From Candidatus Nanopelagicales bacterium (GTDB lineage Bacteria > Actinomycetota > Actinomycetes > S36-B12 > UBA5976), in contig JAURLB010000213.1 of assembly GCA_030831445.1 (NCBI GenBank), positions 1 through 5,547 on the forward strand: a DNA stretch of 5,547 bases. The letters are read 5' to 3'. How positions within the stretch are numbered: the stretch's first letter is position 1; every line of letters starts with the position of its first letter. Both the position numbers and the translations under genes were made by a program. The notes beneath the pieces are model-generated. The model worked only from the letters and a program-made list of their open reading frames with translations, searched no databases and was not told the origin of the DNA. Of the stretch, positions 1 through 5,421 are shown piece after piece.

Positions 1-238
1 ATTTCTTGGTACCTACTGGAGTCTTTTTTGGCGTGACAGCAGTCTTTTTCGGAGATTGTTTCGAAGTTTTAGTTACAGTTGATTTTGATGCTGTTGATTT
101 TGGTGTCGATTTTTTGGCGGTGGCCTTCGTAGCTGAGACTTTTTTTGCACCAGATTTCTTATCAACAGATTTCTTGGCAGCCTTCTGCGCTTTGGCGGCT
201 TTCGGCTTCGCCGAAGTCGAAACTTTCTTGCTTGCCAT
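1..238 (-). CDS. Lysine-rich basic N-terminal tail of a truncated protein; possibly housekeeping sigma factor
   Basis: The minus strand is open from an ATG at 238 to the window edge, giving 79 residues without a stop. The protein begins MASKKVSTSAKPKAAKAQKA and continues as low-complexity sequence of Lys, Ser, Thr and Ala with recurring KKS, KKT and PKKT steps and almost no hydrophobic or acidic residues, so the visible part must be disordered and strongly basic, suited to contact with nucleic acid. The start is supported by GGGAGA just upstream and by the end of the biased composition at this ATG. Such tails are known in actinobacteria at the N-terminus of the principal sigma factor (SigA/HrdB), in DksA/TraR-like zinc-finger proteins and in histone H1-like proteins. 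I favour the sigma factor because DUF4192 genes, one of which lies nearby, are often found near it in actinobacteria; this is from memory of gene order and is inference. The folded part lies outside the window, so the product cannot be fixed. Confidence 0.7.
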   Translation of the reverse strand, partial: MASKKVSTSAKPKAAKAQKAAKKSVDKKSGAKKVSATKATAKKSTPKSTASKSTVTKTSKQSPKKTAVTPKKTPVGTKK

Positions 239-240
239 GT

Positions 241-246
241 TCTCCC
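241..246 (-). promoter_or_regulatory. Ribosome binding site of the lysine-rich gene
   Basis: Read on the minus strand this is GGGAGA, ending two bases before the ATG at 238. The spacing is short, but the purine match to the anti-Shine-Dalgarno sequence is good and it supports this ATG as the start. It contrasts with the GTG-start genes in the window, which lack such a site. Confidence 0.45.
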
Positions 247-285
247 ACAACACTCGTGCCCGCATAACTAAGGCCCGTGTCAAGA

Positions 286-314
286 GTTATCTCAACCGGG
301 CATTGCCGAGGCAA
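286..314 (-). promoter_or_regulatory. Candidate promoter of the lysine-rich gene
   Basis: On the minus strand TTGCCT (314-309) is followed after 17 bases by GATAAC (291-286), preceded by TGA, which resembles an extended -10 element. The predicted transcript would start near 279 and leave a leader of about 40 bases that includes the ribosome binding site. The -35-like hexamer lies within the palindrome at 301-316, so a protein bound there could control this promoter. Both hexamers are imperfect, so this is only a candidate. Confidence 0.25.
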
Positions 315-316
315 TG
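301..316. repeat. 16-bp palindrome, possible operator
   Basis: CATTGCC and GGCAATG are perfect inverted arms of seven bases separated by GA. Only two bases separate the arms, so a DNA-binding dimer fits better than an RNA hairpin. It is the clearest symmetric element in the 228-bp intergenic region between the leftward lysine-rich gene and the rightward secreted-protein gene, and it overlaps the -35-like box proposed for the leftward gene. The remainder of this region shows no RNA gene and no convincing ORF. Confidence 0.4.
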
Positions 317-453
317 GCATAGTGTGCCACAGATTGGCAACCTGTCGCACCTGCGGGGTGGGTGGAGTATGCCTCGCTCACCTGACTGTTCAATGTGAGT
401 ATTTTCTGAGACTTTTGACCTGTTTGCCTATGCAGAATGTGACTTTGGCATTT

Positions 454-457
454 GAGG
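454..457 (+). promoter_or_regulatory. Ribosome binding site of the secreted-protein gene
   Basis: GAGG lies nine bases before the ATG at 467 and is part of GAGGA. It decides the start in favour of this ATG over the in-frame TTG at 452, which would place the site inside the coding sequence and add five residues in front of a normal signal peptide. Confidence 0.55.
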
Positions 458-466
458 ATTTGGCTT

Positions 467-1258
467 ATGAAGAAACTATTCATCCTCATACTTGTAGCCG
501 TCTCCCTTGGCCTGACATCACCTGCATACGCCTCGCCGTGGGTTGACGTGTCGAGTGACGGGAATTCTTACCTTGTAACAGGCGGAGCACTCTTTCATGC
601 ACGTTTCGATGACAACAGAGAAGAAGCCGCTTCCTGCAGCGATTGTTATTGGCGGGTGCAACGTACCTGCCTAGATATCGATATGTATGACCGAGGGCCG
701 TGTCCCGAACTGCTCGCGAGTTGTCCAAACGATATGCACATTGCAGAAGTGCATCGGTCGCGAGGTGCCCCGAAACCTGAATGGGATTCAACCGCATGGA
801 AATTCGCATCGCACACTTGTATAGGTGAGGCTGGACCTGTCAGTAGCGGTGAAGTGCGAGACTTCATAGAGTCGGCATTGAGAGTTCGTGTACCAGGACT
901 TCGCGTAGAAACCACGCCTCCGAAGCGAACATTGATTCACCTGCCAACTCGAATCAAACAACTATCGGCATCGAGCATCCGCTTTAGAGATCTCGAAGTT
1001 GCTGGCATCCCGGTGAAGTTATGGGCAGAATCAACACTTCAGACAAAATGTAATAGCTGTAGACATACGCCCCACGGCATAATCTTCAAGAAAATCGGCC
1101 GAGTTGCTGTCCAAGTAGATGCCACATGGTCAGCGTGGTACACAGCTCTCGGTATCCGACCAATCAAAGTTAGTGAACCTCAAATCAGACAACGAAAAAC
1201 TTTATGGTTAACAGTTTCGCAACTGAAGGCGCGTTTTTGGAAAGTGAACGAAGCATGA
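467..1258 (+). CDS. Secreted cysteine-rich protein of unknown function
   Basis: The 263-residue product starts with a classical signal peptide: MKK, a hydrophobic core from about residue 4 to 17, and a likely signal peptidase I site after AYA (residues 20-22), leaving about 241 mature residues outside the membrane. It holds eight cysteines, all in the mature part: C57, C60, C68, C79, C86, C118, C195 and C198, including two CxxC pairs (57/60 and 195/198). The even number and the export suggest disulfides. No later membrane segment and no LPxTG-type anchor was seen. A stretch at about residues 150-161, ending in TLIHLPT, followed by a beta-rich region and ATWSAWYTALG at about 219-229, resembles secreted actinobacterial proteins with a conserved LVNLPT motif; this is recalled, not tested. 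The start at 467 is chosen over TTG 452 because of the ribosome binding site. The stop TGA overlaps the ATG of the next gene as ATGA, suggesting an operon with translational coupling. The function is not recognised. Confidence 0.8.
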   Translation: MKKLFILILVAVSLGLTSPAYASPWVDVSSDGNSYLVTGGALFHARFDDNREEAASCSDCYWRVQRTCLDIDMYDRGPCPELLASCPNDMHIAEVHRSRGAPKPEWDSTAWKFASHTCIGEAGPVSSGEVRDFIESALRVRVPGLRVETTPPKRTLIHLPTRIKQLSASSIRFRDLEVAGIPVKLWAESTLQTKCNSCRHTPHGIIFKKIGRVAVQVDATWSAWYTALGIRPIKVSEPQIRQRKTLWLTVSQLKARFWKVNEA

Positions 1259-2076
1259 AGAAGTGCTGCTACGCCACACCACTTCGGGGTCCACAACACC
1301 TCATGGATCTATGCGGAGAAACCCTTCCTCGAACTTGGAGTTTGCTCCAGTTGAGTGAGCACGATGAAATCATGGAGATTTGCACTGTAGACATGCAATC
1401 ACTGTTCACTATGAAGCAAGAGAACAACTATGTGATTTGCTACTACAACCAAGCCCTTGAACTCAAACCAGAAATCACTGCTCAACTTCCAACTTCTGAA
1501 TTTATGCGAGACATCCTGATTTTCAATGAGACGCACTGGAAGTCTGCACTCTGCTATTCCGAGAGTTGCTGTCCGGCTGGAGGAAAACGCTATATTCCTC
1601 AAGTCACCACTTGCAAAGCCATACGTCTATGGCAGGATGCACTTGCTGACTGGATTTTCGACACGTTCGACAACCCGAATCTAGAACTCATCAATACACT
1701 TGAGAATCTTGATGTTCGCGACTGGCTACTGTCTCGTGCAATTAGTGCTGGCCAGAACGATTGGTACGACTTTCTTTGCTTTCTTGCACATCATCACGAA
1801 AGTGTTGCGCTATTCACCATCATCGCAGGATTCGAATTCTCAAAGGGAAACGATGAGCGCACACAGAACTTCTTACAAAAAGCGAGCGCAGTAAAGCATG
1901 ACTATCCGTTACTTGCTTTGTTGCAACGTGGATTTGCGAGTGCAATGCCCCGCGATGTGTTAGTGCAATCACTCACTCGGTTTGAAACTACAAAACAACA
2001 AATACAGTGTGCACATGAAGCGTCCTTGTCGCCGAAGGCTTCCCCTCCCACGGCAACAAGGACAGGTGAAAGATAG
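1255..2076 (+). CDS. DUF4192-like protein
   Basis: The 273-residue product has the hallmark of the actinobacterial DUF4192 family: DILIFNETHWKSALCYSESC followed by CPAGG at about residues 86-110, matching the family pattern of a hydrophobic strand, W(R/K)S, C and CCP-x-G. The C-terminal half also fits: WYDFLCFLAHHHESVALFTI (170-189), then a helical KGND..TQNFLQKAS segment and DYPLLALLQRGFASAMPRDV (216-235). No signal peptide or membrane segment is visible, so it is probably cytoplasmic. The family has no established biochemical function. At 273 residues it is shorter than the roughly 350 I expect for the family; the N-terminal part is divergent and reduced. I start at ATG 1255 because it overlaps the upstream stop as ATGA and has GGAAAG ten bases ahead; an in-frame ATG at 1204 would add 17 residues and overlap the upstream gene by 55 bases. 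The last 20 or so residues are low complexity, Pro/Ser/Thr/Ala-rich, and lie over an inverted repeat. Confidence 0.75.
   Translation: MKKCCYATPLRGPQHLMDLCGETLPRTWSLLQLSEHDEIMEICTVDMQSLFTMKQENNYVICYYNQALELKPEITAQLPTSEFMRDILIFNETHWKSALCYSESCCPAGGKRYIPQVTTCKAIRLWQDALADWIFDTFDNPNLELINTLENLDVRDWLLSRAISAGQNDWYDFLCFLAHHHESVALFTIIAGFEFSKGNDERTQNFLQKASAVKHDYPLLALLQRGFASAMPRDVLVQSLTRFETTKQQIQCAHEASLSPKASPPTATRTGER
2022..2063. repeat. Imperfect inverted repeat at the 3' end of the DUF4192-like gene
   Basis: Arms GTCCTTGTCGCCG (2022-2034) and CGGCAACAAGGAC (2051-2063) pair at 12 of 13 positions around a 16-base pyrimidine-rich loop. RNA of either strand could fold into a strong hairpin. It lies inside the last codons of the DUF4192-like gene, within the tail that does not look conserved. 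There is no T-run after it, so it is not a canonical intrinsic terminator; a T-less terminator, an RNA stability element or a small dispersed repeat are possible. Confidence 0.45.
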
Positions 2077-2137
2077 ACGAGCCGGTCTCCAACTCCATCA
2101 CTGACACGCCGATTTCAAATTACCGACCTCCCTGCAG

Positions 2138-2156
2138 TGCAAGGTTGACCCTTGCA
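2138..2156. promoter_or_regulatory. 19-bp inverted repeat, likely operator before the VOC gene
   Basis: TGCAAGG and CCTTGCA are perfect seven-base arms around TTGAC. The element ends directly next to the TACTCT -10-like box at 2157-2162, in the place where a repressor would block polymerase. As RNA it would form only a short hairpin without a T-run, so a DNA operator fits better than a terminator. The binding protein cannot be named. Confidence 0.4.
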
Positions 2157-2162
2157 TACTCT
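2157..2162 (+). promoter_or_regulatory. -10-like box of the VOC gene (leaderless pattern)
   Basis: TACTCT fits the actinobacterial TANNNT pattern and ends six bases before the GTG at 2169, so transcription would start at the start codon itself. No Shine-Dalgarno sequence precedes the GTG, in agreement with a leaderless mRNA. No clear -35 hexamer was found. Confidence 0.4.
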
Positions 2163-2168
2163 CTGCTC

Positions 2169-2801
2169 GTGCGATTAGACCATGTCTCCTATGCGGTAGC
2201 CCCGCAGGAACTCGCTGACACTGTGCAGCGACTCGGAGCTTTGTTGGGATCAACTTTCGTTGACGGCGGAAAGCATCCAAGTTTTGGTACTCGCAACTTT
2301 GTACTCCCTGTTTCTGGAGGGATATATGTTGAAGTTGTGACAACGCTCGATCACCCTGCAACCGAGCAATCAGCTTTCGCGAAAGCTGTGAAGCATCGCT
2401 ACGAGCAAGGTGGCGGGTGGCTTGGCTGGGTCATTGCAGTCGATGATATTTCTGTCGTTGAGGGGAAACTTGGACGTCCTGCAGTTGAAGGTCATAGACG
2501 TCGACCTGATGGTTTCGATTTGCAATGGAAACAAATTGGTGTGCTTGATGTAATCGCCGATCCTCATTTGCCATTTTTCATCCAGTGGCTCACCGACGTA
2601 TCGGAGCATCCATCTCGAAACAGCACTCCACTCTCAATTTCGTCACTCTCCCTTGCCGGTGACAAAAATACGCTCGATACCTACCTTGGCGATGAGATTT
2701 CTGTGGACAAAATTACGCTGGATTGGACCCAAGAAGATGAGTCTGGTCTAGTGGCTGTTAACTTTATTCTTCCGAATGGTCAGAGCGTTAGAGTCGACTA
2801 A
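2169..2801 (+). CDS. VOC-family protein, glyoxalase-like domain
   Basis: The 210-residue product opens with RLDHVSYAV (residues 2-10), the typical first strand of the vicinal oxygen chelate fold, followed by a helix, VDGGKHPSFGTRNFVLP (31-47) and GIYVEVVTTLDHP (51-63). GGGWLGWVIAVDD (81-93) and DPHLPFFIQW (131-140) complete the glyoxalase-like pattern (PF13468 type) seen in many actinobacteria. H5 and E55 sit where metal ligands of the fold are usual, but the substrate of this subgroup is unknown, and it should not be called lactoylglutathione lyase. The protein has no signal peptide or membrane segment. GTG 2169 is chosen because homologues begin at about VRLDHV and a -10-like box lies at leaderless distance; an in-frame TTG at 2145 would add eight residues but falls within the inverted repeat. 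The 3' end overlaps that of crtYd by 14 bp in convergent orientation. Confidence 0.85.
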   Translation: MRLDHVSYAVAPQELADTVQRLGALLGSTFVDGGKHPSFGTRNFVLPVSGGIYVEVVTTLDHPATEQSAFAKAVKHRYEQGGGWLGWVIAVDDISVVEGKLGRPAVEGHRRRPDGFDLQWKQIGVLDVIADPHLPFFIQWLTDVSEHPSRNSTPLSISSLSLAGDKNTLDTYLGDEISVDKITLDWTQEDESGLVAVNFILPNGQSVRVD

Positions 2802-3177
2802 AGAATGTAGTCCTTGGTGGCCCTGCATTGATATGTTGATCTGTTGTTCGAACTTGAAAAAACACCCACAGACTCATGCTGAGTACGACTAAAGCAAATC
2901 CGAATCCAATGTCTTCAATTGGTGCATAAAAGAGTCGACCATCTCCAATAAAGGGAGGTGGCGCGTCTATCGGACTGCTTGATCCGACTATTGCAAAATC
3001 TTGGTATTTCACAATTTGTAGGCCGGTGAACAGGCCATTTGTAATGAACTGAAAACTGATGATGATTACGTATGCAACCCAGAATGTTTTACGACGCAAT
3101 AATCGAGTTTTAAGGATACCATTATCAAGAAGTATCACGAGGAGAACAGCAAGGATTGCAAGTTGGGTGTACGTCAC
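2788..3177 (-). CDS. crtYd: Lycopene cyclase subunit CrtYd-type, membrane protein
   Basis: This small integral membrane protein (about 129 residues) is the second subunit of the heterodimeric lycopene cyclase of actinobacteria, which closes one or both ends of lycopene-type carotenoids. Hydrophobic segments lie at about residues 4-17, 30-46 and 89-107. The family motifs are FQFITNGLFTGLQIVKY in the middle and APIEDIGFGFAL near the end; the PIED acidic pair is the expected catalytic or structural signature. It needs CrtYc, encoded just upstream. I start at GTG 3177, which overlaps the crtYc stop as GTGA and gives the usual TYTQL N-terminus, with GGTGG at a suitable distance; in-frame GTG codons at 3186 and 3189 are alternatives and would add up to four residues. 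The 3' end overlaps the convergent VOC gene. Beta-ring (CrtYc/d) and epsilon-ring (CrtYe/f) types cannot be told apart here. Confidence 0.85.
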   Translation of the reverse strand: MTYTQLAILAVLLVILLDNGILKTRLLRRKTFWVAYVIIISFQFITNGLFTGLQIVKYQDFAIVGSSSPIDAPPPFIGDGRLFYAPIEDIGFGFALVVLSMSLWVFFQVRTTDQHINAGPPRTTFFSRL

Positions 3178-3509
3178 GGTTTCCACCACTCTGGCTTTGC
3201 ACTTCTGACCGCTTCGAGTGTGAGTATCGAGGCTATCGGAATAACTACAAAAAAGAGTATCTCGTCTAACGGAATTCCACCCCAGGCAATCAAGCCAGTG
3301 ATTTTTGCTGGGTTGAAATACCAGTGTCCTTCACTGATTGCGTAGGCATCCCAGAGTGAAAATACGACGAGCACCGGCACGAGCGTTAAAAGAAATGAGC
3401 GCCATCGCGCGAGCAGTCGAGTGCGCATAACGAACTCGAGCCAGCCGCTGCCAATCAAGACGAATAGCAAGATGAGTAGGTAGGAAAAGTTCTCAAGGCT
3501 TAACTTCAC
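3174..3509 (-). CDS. crtYc: Lycopene cyclase subunit CrtYc-type, membrane protein
   Basis: The 111-residue product is the first subunit of the two-protein lycopene cyclase. It has three predicted membrane helices at about residues 9-25, 38-53 and 83-99. Family motifs are plain: FSYLL near the start, WLEFVMRTRL (23-32), FSLWDAYAISEGHWYFNPAK (50-69) and GGIPLDEILFF (77-87). The usual acidic pair appears as DE (82-83) after PL, where many members have EE. With CrtYd it forms one membrane enzyme acting on lycopene or an elongated derivative such as flavuxanthin. GTG 3509 is chosen because the N-terminus fits the family; GGAG directly abuts the start, too close for a normal ribosome binding site, and a TANNNT box lies at leaderless distance. 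It overlaps crtYd and is divergent from the kinase gene with 55 bp between. No crtE, crtB, crtI or crtEb gene is in the window, so other carotenoid genes must be elsewhere or beyond the edges. Confidence 0.9.
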   Translation of the reverse strand: MKLSLENFSYLLILLFVLIGSGWLEFVMRTRLLARWRSFLLTLVPVLVVFSLWDAYAISEGHWYFNPAKITGLIAWGGIPLDEILFFVVIPIASILTLEAVRSAKPEWWKP

Positions 3510-3515
3510 TCCAAC

Positions 3516-3521
3516 ACGCTA
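3516..3521 (-). promoter_or_regulatory. -10-like box of crtYc-crtYd (leaderless pattern)
   Basis: On the minus strand this reads TAGCGT, a TANNNT box ending six bases before the crtYc GTG at 3509. A clear -35 hexamer is absent. The -35 region would overlap that of the divergent kinase promoter, so both could answer to one regulator. Confidence 0.35.
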
Positions 3522-3552
3522 CCAAAATCGAGCAACTTATGTCGGTTCAATT

Positions 3553-3558
3553 TAGAAT
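3553..3558 (+). promoter_or_regulatory. -10 box of the PASTA kinase gene (leaderless pattern)
   Basis: TAGAAT differs from the TATAAT consensus at one base and ends six bases before the kinase GTG at 3565, which places the expected first transcribed base on the start codon. An in-frame TAG stop at 3553-3555 rules out any earlier start. There is no Shine-Dalgarno sequence. The box is part of a perfect 10-bp palindrome, TAGAATTCTA (3553-3562). Confidence 0.5.
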
Positions 3559-3564
3559 TCTAGA

Positions 3565-5421
3565 GTGAATACTTCCCCGCATCCACTTTTAGGTTGCACG
3601 CTTGACGGTCGGTATCGGATCGAGAGCGTGGCTGCTCGCGGTGGGATGGCAACAGTGTTCTTGGCAACGGATTTGAGATTGCGTCGGCCAGTCGCCATTA
3701 AGGTGATGCATCAGTCGCTTGCCGAAGATCCCCAATTTGTTGAGCGGTTCAGGCGGGAAGCCAGAGCAGCCGCTGCCTTGACGCATCCTCACGTCGTTTC
3801 AGTTCACGACCAAGGACTTGATGCCCAAACCGGTGCGGTGTATCTAGTGATGGAGCTCATTCAAGGTCACAATGTTCGAGACTTATTGAGCCAACGAGGT
3901 CCACTCACGTCTATTCAAGCACTCGCCGTGATGGACCCCTTACTACAAGCACTAGACGCGGCTCATCAAGCGGGTTTTGTTCATCGAGACATAAAGCCTG
4001 AAAACATCATGATAAGTGATTCTGGACGAATAAAGGTCACTGATTTCGGATTAGCAAGAGCGATTGCTGACAGTCAAACCCACGCAACAACTCGCGGCGT
4101 ATTGATGGGAACTGTCTCATATCTCTCTCCTGAGCAAGTCGAACAAGGAAAAGCGGATGCTCGCTCCGATCTTTACAGTGCGGGAATCGTCTTATTTGAA
4201 ATGTTAACTGGTCAAGTTCCACATTCAGCAGAGAGTCCAATTGCAGTTGCTTTCCAACATGTGCACGGAGCAATACCGGCTCCTTCTGAATTCCAAAGAG
4301 GCATTCCTGCATCACTTGACGCACTGGTGCAGAAGGCAACTAGCAGGAATCCGCTTGATCGTTTTCAAAGTGCCGAAGAGTTTCTTGACGCAGTAAAAAC
4401 TGTTCGACAGCTCATTGAGTCAGGTGATTTCGACTCAACACCAATACCGATTCGACCAATCGCTGAGGTGACGGAAAATTCGAGCCAACTTCCAACATTG
4501 GAAGTGAAAACGCCAAAACTTTCGCGAAAACGTCGTAGCGCCATTCTTGCACTTAGTCTGTCACTAGTGATTGGCGCAGGTGGCTATTTCGCATACCAGT
4601 CCCTCAACACAGTCACCGTGCCCCAACTCATTGGTTTAACTGAAAGTGCTGCACGAGAAGCACTCGAGAGCCGAGACTTATCGGTAAATGTACTCGAAGA
4701 ATTCAGCGACAACATTGTCCCCGGCATAGTGTTCGAAGCAAATCCTGAGAGTGGCAGTAGTGTTTCGAAAAATACACAAGTTCAACTCGTTGTGTCGAAG
4801 GGGCCTGAGCTTTTTGAAATTCCTGACGTCATTGGCCAGCTGTGGAGTGAAGCCCAAGTTGCACTCGAAACGGTTGGATTTGTACCCAGCGTGAGCTCAG
4901 AAGTTTTCCATCCTGAATTTCCCGCTGGCGCTATTATTGAAATGGATCCGCCGGCGTTTTCAAACCATCCGAAGAACACGTCCATATCTGTAGTGCTTTC
5001 CAAAGGCCCCTCACCCGTGGCGTTACCAAATGTCATCAACACTTCAGAACGAAAAGCCACCGATGCACTTCAAGCCAAAGGCTTCACCCAAATCATCATC
5101 AAACGTGACTTTTCATCTTCCATTAAAAAGGGAAATGTCATCTCTATGACGCCGAGTGCAAAGTCGAAGCAGTTCACAACGATTACGGTTGAACTGCTTA
5201 TTTCTGATGGCCCTCCCCCAGTTAAAGTTCCTAACGTCACTGGGATGACGCTGAAACGGGCTATCGAGACGCTAGAAAAAGCCGGTTTGAAATACAAGAT
5301 TCGAACTCAAAATGTGTGTAAGAAACCTAAGTCGCGTGTTGTGCAACAACAATTTAATGCCGCAAACTCACTCGTCCCACGCGGAAGCACGATAGAACTT
5401 GGGATTTATAACAATTGTTAG
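3565..5421 (+). CDS. Membrane Ser/Thr protein kinase with four PASTA repeats (PknB/PknL-like)
   Basis: The 618-residue protein phosphorylates Ser/Thr on target proteins and probably senses peptidoglycan or lipid II fragments outside the cell. The kinase domain spans about residues 15-280: nucleotide loop ARGGMATVF (24-32), catalytic lysine in VAIKVM (K46), helix C glutamate in RREAR, HRDIKPEN (140-147), DFG (160-162), activation loop threonines T175, T176 and T183, GTVSYLSPEQ (182-191) and RSDLYSAGIVLFE (200-212). All key catalytic residues are present, so it should be active. A basic juxtamembrane stretch (KLSRKRR, 318-324) precedes one membrane helix at about 326-344, followed by four PASTA repeats at about 348-413, 416-482, 483-550 and 551-616, each of the first three ending in (K/D)GP. 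The kinase-domain wording recalls the PknL type more than the division-cluster PknB; this and the lack of pbpA/rodA neighbours speak for a second, non-dcw kinase. C585 and the final residue C618 are the only extracellular cysteines. GTG 3565 is the first start after an in-frame stop. Confidence 0.93.
   Translation: MNTSPHPLLGCTLDGRYRIESVAARGGMATVFLATDLRLRRPVAIKVMHQSLAEDPQFVERFRREARAAAALTHPHVVSVHDQGLDAQTGAVYLVMELIQGHNVRDLLSQRGPLTSIQALAVMDPLLQALDAAHQAGFVHRDIKPENIMISDSGRIKVTDFGLARAIADSQTHATTRGVLMGTVSYLSPEQVEQGKADARSDLYSAGIVLFEMLTGQVPHSAESPIAVAFQHVHGAIPAPSEFQRGIPASLDALVQKATSRNPLDRFQSAEEFLDAVKTVRQLIESGDFDSTPIPIRPIAEVTENSSQLPTLEVKTPKLSRKRRSAILALSLSLVIGAGGYFAYQSLNTVTVPQLIGLTESAAREALESRDLSVNVLEEFSDNIVPGIVFEANPESGSSVSKNTQVQLVVSKGPELFEIPDVIGQLWSEAQVALETVGFVPSVSSEVFHPEFPAGAIIEMDPPAFSNHPKNTSISVVLSKGPSPVALPNVINTSERKATDALQAKGFTQIIIKRDFSSSIKKGNVISMTPSAKSKQFTTITVELLISDGPPPVKVPNVTGMTLKRAIETLEKAGLKYKIRTQNVCKKPKSRVVQQQFNAANSLVPRGSTIELGIYNNC

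Noticed and set aside
278..283. Perfect TTGACA on the minus strand upstream of the lysine-rich gene
   Set aside because: No -10-like hexamer lies 16-18 bases downstream (GGCACG is found there), so it does not make a promoter by itself.
6..398. Plus-strand ORF rich in Phe, Val, Asp and Ala over the left edge
   Set aside because: It is the antisense shadow of the lysine-rich minus-strand gene (AAA/AAG read as TTT/CTT), which has a ribosome binding site and a credible composition.
377..399. CTCAC/GTGAG inverted arms resembling a CRP-like site
   Set aside because: Arms are only five bases with a 13-base spacer, unlike the TGTGA-N6-TCACA arrangement.
415..420. TTGACC on the plus strand as -35 box for the secreted-protein gene
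   Set aside because: At 16-18 bases downstream there is no -10-like hexamer; nearby TATGCA and CAGAAT are too close.
277..546. 89-residue plus-strand ORF with several cysteines
   Set aside because: It runs through the intergenic region into the secreted-protein gene in another frame, with no ribosome binding site or family resemblance.
3163..3345. 60-residue plus-strand ORF within crtYc
   Set aside because: It is antisense to the well-supported crtYc and crtYd genes.
3553..3562. Perfect palindrome TAGAATTCTA as a regulator binding site
   Set aside because: Ten bases with a central restriction-site-like core coincide with the -10 box; symmetry this short can arise by chance.
4782..5297. Two minus-strand ORFs of 92 and 75 codons opposite the PASTA region
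   Set aside because: They lie antisense to conserved PASTA repeats and show no domain or start signal.
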